Of a stretch of 10,453 bases of DNA, positions 5,655 to 10,453 are shown piece by piece; position 1 is the first letter of the stretch, and each line of letters opens with the position of its first letter. The translations under genes and the position numbers were made by a program. Source of the DNA: an uncultured Collinsella sp. (GTDB lineage: Bacteria; Actinomycetota; Coriobacteriia; Coriobacteriales; Coriobacteriaceae); contig URTP01000071.1 of assembly GCA_900550835.1 (NCBI GenBank), forward strand, positions 1 through 10,453. Direction: 5' to 3'. The notes beneath the pieces were generated by a model, which ran no database searches, was not told the DNA's origin, and was given only the letters and a program-made list of their open reading frames with translations.

Positions 5655-6443
5655 CTAATGGCTGGAATAGCAGGTGGTGTGGGCGGCGCGGAAGCGGCAG
5701 TGCTCACGCATGCGGCAGATATTGCAGGTGGGGCGGCTCTGGGCGTCGTGGACTTCGCCGTCAAACAGACCGATCACCGCGGTCACGCTCTTGGTGGGCA
5801 TGAGCAGGCTGGTGGGGGTCACGGTAAGTCCAATGAGGCGCGTGGCGTTGAGTGCATCCACGATCGAGCGCTGAGCAGAGAGCGGGCAGTCGCCGTAGCC
5901 GGGACTAAAGCGCCAGTTACCGGCGAGTCCGTGAGCTGCGGCCGCAGCCTTGACCTGTTGGTCCATTTGCTCAATGGCAGCCTCCACATAGGCAGAGCAC
6001 GCGGCGTCGAGCACGGCTCCCTCTAGGGGCTGCTGGGCTCCCGTGGTACGCAGACGACGCTCGGCGTCCATGCCGAGGGTGCAGGCCATGAGCGCCGCCA
6101 GGCGGGCGTCCTTAAGGTGGCGATAGATATCACGACCCCGCAGTTCAACATTGGTGCTAACCAAGCGGATGCAGGGCTCGCCCTGCTCGTCGATGCCCGT
6201 GGCATCGACGGCAAACACGCGTCGCACGCCGCGGGGCTCAATGTCCAGCTCCAGACGCTCAACGACAAGCTCAATACGCTGCGACAGCTCGGGCTCAATC
6301 TGCTGGCCGCCGTAACCCAGATACCGCAGCATCTCGGCACGGTCGACACGGGGATGGTGCGCAGCATCGACACGGTAAAGCGCCGGCGACGCAAGGTCGG
6401 CCGGCACTTCGGCAGCGGTTGTATCGATGTGCGGTTTTTCCAT
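5655..6443 (-). CDS. Stand-alone MetH reactivation-domain protein
   Basis: This 262-residue protein resembles the AdoMet-binding activation domain that forms the C-terminus of E. coli MetH, which remethylates inactive cobalamin using AdoMet and an electron donor. I see the AdoMet motif RFSPGYGDCPLSAQ (178-191) and TPTSLLMPTKSVTAVIG (209-225), matching the domain's substrate-binding core. The tail holds a cysteine cluster (Cys240, 243, 249, 258; CNICRMREHC) that is not part of E. coli MetH. It might bind a metal or iron-sulfur centre and pass electrons to cobalamin; that is inference. The gene starts on the last base of the metF stop codon (TAATG), with GGAG just before, and ends 9 nt before metH. 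Together with the missing domain in MetH this makes it the second half of a split enzyme. Confidence 0.85.
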   Translation of the reverse strand: MEKPHIDTTAAEVPADLASPALYRVDAAHHPRVDRAEMLRYLGYGGQQIEPELSQRIELVVERLELDIEPRGVRRVFAVDATGIDEQGEPCIRLVSTNVELRGRDIYRHLKDARLAALMACTLGMDAERRLRTTGAQQPLEGAVLDAACSAYVEAAIEQMDQQVKAAAAAHGLAGNWRFSPGYGDCPLSAQRSIVDALNATRLIGLTVTPTSLLMPTKSVTAVIGLFDGEVHDAQSRPTCNICRMREHCRFRAAHTTCYSSH

Positions 6444-7315
6444 TACTCCAGGCGCTCCATAATGGTCGCGGCGATCGCAGGACGGTTCATAGTGTACAGG
6501 TGCAGGCCGTCGGCGCCGTGCTCCTTGAGGTCGCAAAGTTGGCGGGCGGCATAATCTACACCGGCTGCCTGCAGGCTCTCGGGGTCGTTCTCGTACTTGG
6601 CGAGAATCTTGATGACGGGGGAGGGCAGCGACGCGCCGCACATAAAGACCATGCGGCTGATTTGCGACTTGCCCATAAACGGCATGATGCCCGCGGTAAT
6701 GGGCACGGTGATGCCCGCCTTGTCGGCAAGCTCGCGAAAACGGTAGAAGCACTCGTTGTCAAAGAAGAGCTGCGTCACAAAGAAGCTCGCGCCGGCGTCC
6801 TGTTTTTGCTTGAGGTATTCGACCGAAGCGTTGAGGTCCTCACAGGCAATGTGGCCCTCGGGGTAGGCCGCGGCGCCCACACAAAAGCCGGCGTCGACAA
6901 GCTCGGGGATGAGGTCACGGGCGTAGGCGTAGTCCGAGGCGGGCTTGTCATCCTCGGTCGCGCCAGTGGGCAGATCACCGCGCAGGGCCAGGATGTTTTC
7001 TACGCCGGCGGAGCGGTATTCGTCGATCTTGGCGACGATATCGGCGTGCGAGCGGCCCACGCAGGTAAGGTGCGCCACCGAGGGCGTATTGAATTCGCTC
7101 GTAATCATATGCGCGATGGGGGCGGTGGTGGCGCCGTTGCCCGAGCCGCCGGCAGAGCAGGTGACCGAGACAAAGCTCGGCGAAAGCTTGCACAGATTGC
7201 CTGCCACCTCGCGAGCCGTGTTGAGGGTAAGCTCGCCCTTGGGCGGGAACATCTCAAACGAAACGGGTGCGGTGCCCTGGGATGCTGCCTGCTTAAAAAC
7301 CTCGTCGACGCGCAT
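6443..7315 (-). CDS. metF: Methylenetetrahydrofolate reductase
   Basis: MetF reduces 5,10-methylene-tetrahydrofolate to 5-methyl-tetrahydrofolate, the methyl donor for the MetH encoded downstream. The 290-residue protein is a complete flavin-dependent barrel of usual bacterial length. It shows SFEMFPPKG (19-27, with the conserved Glu21), VTCSAGGS (51-58), AHLTC (81-85), LALRGD (109-114), YPEGH (151-155), TQLFFD (181-186) and PITAGIMP (205-212). I chose the ATG at 7315 because AAAGGAG sits 7 nt upstream and family homology begins there; the in-frame ATG at 7381 would add 22 residues unlike the family. It is the first gene of the probable metF-activator-metH operon. A possible -10 (TAGAAT on minus, 7359-7364) lies upstream, but I found no good -35 and no SAM or cobalamin riboswitch core. 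Confidence 0.95.
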   Translation of the reverse strand: MRVDEVFKQAASQGTAPVSFEMFPPKGELTLNTAREVAGNLCKLSPSFVSVTCSAGGSGNGATTAPIAHMITSEFNTPSVAHLTCVGRSHADIVAKIDEYRSAGVENILALRGDLPTGATEDDKPASDYAYARDLIPELVDAGFCVGAAAYPEGHIACEDLNASVEYLKQKQDAGASFFVTQLFFDNECFYRFRELADKAGITVPITAGIMPFMGKSQISRMVFMCGASLPSPVIKILAKYENDPESLQAAGVDYAARQLCDLKEHGADGLHLYTMNRPAIAATIMERLE

Positions 7316-7741
7316 ATCGTGCTCCTTTAGATGCGTAATAGTGTGATGTGTTGTAAGGATTCTACAGCACCACTGTGTCACGGTGGAGTTTCACTCGCTA
7401 TTCGGGGATACCAATCAAAGATGCCTTGCTATCGACATTCCCTATAGCAGAGCGGTCAATCTAGGATGGGGCTATAAAGACTGGTATCTGATGCGAAATA
7501 CCAGTTAATAGAGCCCCATCCCAAATTGACTACCCTTAAACCATGGGGAGAGGTCTGCAATTTATACAGTTGATTGGCTGTTGAGGGCGGCAACGCCGCC
7601 GCGATGCGGTAACCTCATTGATTGGTTTCGTGACAGCAACATAACGGTAATGTTGCGGAAACACGACGAGCCTAATCTATGACTCGTTCGTTAGTAATCA
7701 ACACCGCTTCTCACGCGGTGCCGATACGAAGGGAGTTCCGT
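7316..7741. other. Divergent intergenic region between metF and glnN
   Basis: No gene is visible in these 426 bases. Besides the 76-nt palindrome listed separately, there are three simple hairpins: TGCTAT/ATAGCA (7427-7432 and 7444-7449), GGCGGC/GCCGCC (7586-7591 and 7595-7600) and GCAACAT/ATGTTGC (7636-7642 and 7650-7656). A weak promoter for glnN may be TTGATT (7618-7623) with ATAACG 17 nt on. It must also hold the metF promoter on the other strand. I could not match any known riboswitch consensus. Confidence 0.5.
7455..7530. repeat. 76-nt in-register palindrome
   Basis: Three paired blocks share one centre (7492.5): GTCAAT (7455-7460) with ATTGAC (7525-7530), GGATGGGGCT (7464-7473) with AGCCCCATCC (7512-7521), and ACTGGTAT (7480-7487) with ATACCAGT (7498-7505). 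Small symmetric internal loops separate them. It could fold as an RNA or DNA hairpin in either direction. No T-run follows on either strand, so it is not a classical terminator. A dispersed palindromic repeat or a regulatory leader element is more likely. Confidence 0.8.
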
Positions 7742-9826
<2,085 letters not shown>

Positions 9827-9908
9827 TCTTCACATACCAGCGTAGAATAAAGCACCACAGGCTGAGGCGCTTATCTGAGCCATTCTCCTTTTCCTATTTC
9901 TTACACCA

Positions 9909-9955
9909 GCCTGAAGACCTGCCTCTGTACAGAGGCAGGCCTTTGGGCGTTTTTT
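9909..9955 (+). terminator. Strong intrinsic terminator between glnN and glnA
   Basis: CCTGCCTCTG (9918-9927) pairs perfectly with CAGAGGCAGG (9930-9939). The stem extends outward through GCCTGAAG (9909-9916) against CTTTGGGC (9941-9948) with two G-U pairs, and six Ts follow at 9950-9955. It ends glnN. Because it stands only 32 nt before the glnA start, it may also act as an attenuator in the glnA leader. Confidence 0.85.
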
Positions 9956-9987
9956 AAGAAGACATACTTTTCAGAGGACACACACCT

Positions 9988-10453
9988 ATGAGTTATACGA
10001 CACAGCAGGACATCCTCGATTTCGTCGAGGACAACAACGTAAAATTTGTCCGCTTCGCGTTCTGTGACATCTTCGGCTTCCAGAAGAACATCGCCGTGCT
10101 GGCAAGCGACCTTCCCAAGGCGCTGGAAGATGGCGTCTGCTTCGACGGCAGCGCCATCGCGGGCTTCATGCACGTGGAGGAGAGCGACCTGGTGCTCCGG
10201 CCCGACCTGTCCACCATGACCATCCTGCCCTGGCGCACGGCTGAGGGCCGGGTGATGCAGTTCTTCTGCGACGTGGAAAAGCCGGACAACACCCCCTTCG
10301 GCGGCAACTGCCGCGGCTTCCTGCGGGACATCAACCGCCGGTTCAAGCAGCTGGGCCTGCGCTGCAACGTCGGCACCGAGTGCGAGTTCTATCTCTTCGA
10401 GAACGACGACCGGGGCCGTCCCACCCGCATCCCCATCGACGCCGGCGGCTATT
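9988..10453 (+). CDS. glnA: Type I glutamine synthetase, 5' part only
   Basis: The first 155 codons of a GlnA-type glutamine synthetase are present; the window ends before the stop. Seen are the N-terminal beta-grasp with VRFAFCDIFGFQKNIAV (20-36), the FDGSAIAGF block (53-61, the FDGSSI motif with Ala in place of the second Ser), the aspartate-rich ESDLVLRPDLSTMTILPW and VGTECEFYLF (the E-x-E metal-binding start of the catalytic domain). The ATG at 9988 has AGAGGA 9 nt before it. It makes glutamine from glutamate and ammonia, the same reaction as the unrelated-sized GSIII upstream. No promoter fits between the terminator at 9955 and the start codon. Base use (CTG, GCC, AGC) matches the 3' part of glnN. 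Confidence 0.93.
   Translation, partial: MSYTTQQDILDFVEDNNVKFVRFAFCDIFGFQKNIAVLASDLPKALEDGVCFDGSAIAGFMHVEESDLVLRPDLSTMTILPWRTAEGRVMQFFCDVEKPDNTPFGGNCRGFLRDINRRFKQLGLRCNVGTECEFYLFENDDRGRPTRIPIDAGGY

Noticed and set aside
4587..6026. Plus-strand open frame (479 codons) opposite metH and its partner gene
   Set aside because: It is antisense to two strongly supported genes in frame with their codon bias and has no family motifs.
7316..7460. SAM or cobalamin riboswitch upstream of metF
   Set aside because: I looked on the minus strand for the conserved core pieces of both classes and found none; the hairpins present do not match.
9843..9848. TAGAAT as a -10 box for a glnA promoter
   Set aside because: The -35 at the proper distance (TGTCTG) is poor and overlaps the glnN stop region; too weak to list.

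Overview
The window looks like a mosaic of two gut bacteria. Both ends (about 1-1,600 and 9,100-10,453) read like a Faecalibacterium-type Oscillospiraceae. They carry a hairpin repeat of the kind seen in that group, the sporulation gene spoIIR, and codon use rich in AGC, CTG and GCC. The middle reads like a Coriobacteriia genome such as Collinsella and carries a methionine-synthesis operon. The taxonomic naming is my recognition from memory. The codon shift inside the type III glutamine synthetase gene can be counted directly: AGC/AGT is used for 3 of 24 serines up to residue 451, then for 12 of 16.

Layout. 1-50: palindromic repeat. 64-1208 (minus): a two-domain peptidoglycan-binding protein and spoIIR, with a strong hairpin lying over the spoIIR ribosome binding site. 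1300-1590: an intergenic-looking stretch that holds a compact type I toxin-antitoxin locus with the layout of the enterococcal par/Fst system. It has a 33-codon toxin gene on plus, an antisense RNA on minus, direct repeats at the two outer ends, a shared two-way terminator, and an antisense loop complementary to the toxin Shine-Dalgarno. 1617-2981 (minus): a PFL-like UPF0210/DUF711 protein. 3090-7315 (minus): metF, a free-standing MetH reactivation-domain protein and metH, tightly packed and probably one operon making methyl-tetrahydrofolate and then methionine. 7316-7741: a divergent intergenic region with a 76-nt in-register palindrome and smaller hairpins. 7742-9826 (plus): type III glutamine synthetase. 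9909-9955: a strong terminator. 9988 to the end (plus): the start of a type I glutamine synthetase, cut by the window edge.

The two points most worth attention are the Fst/par-like toxin-antitoxin locus and the mosaic structure, whose right border falls in a highly conserved stretch of a shared gene. Such a border is what either homologous replacement between phyla or an assembly chimera would leave. The sequence alone cannot decide between them.
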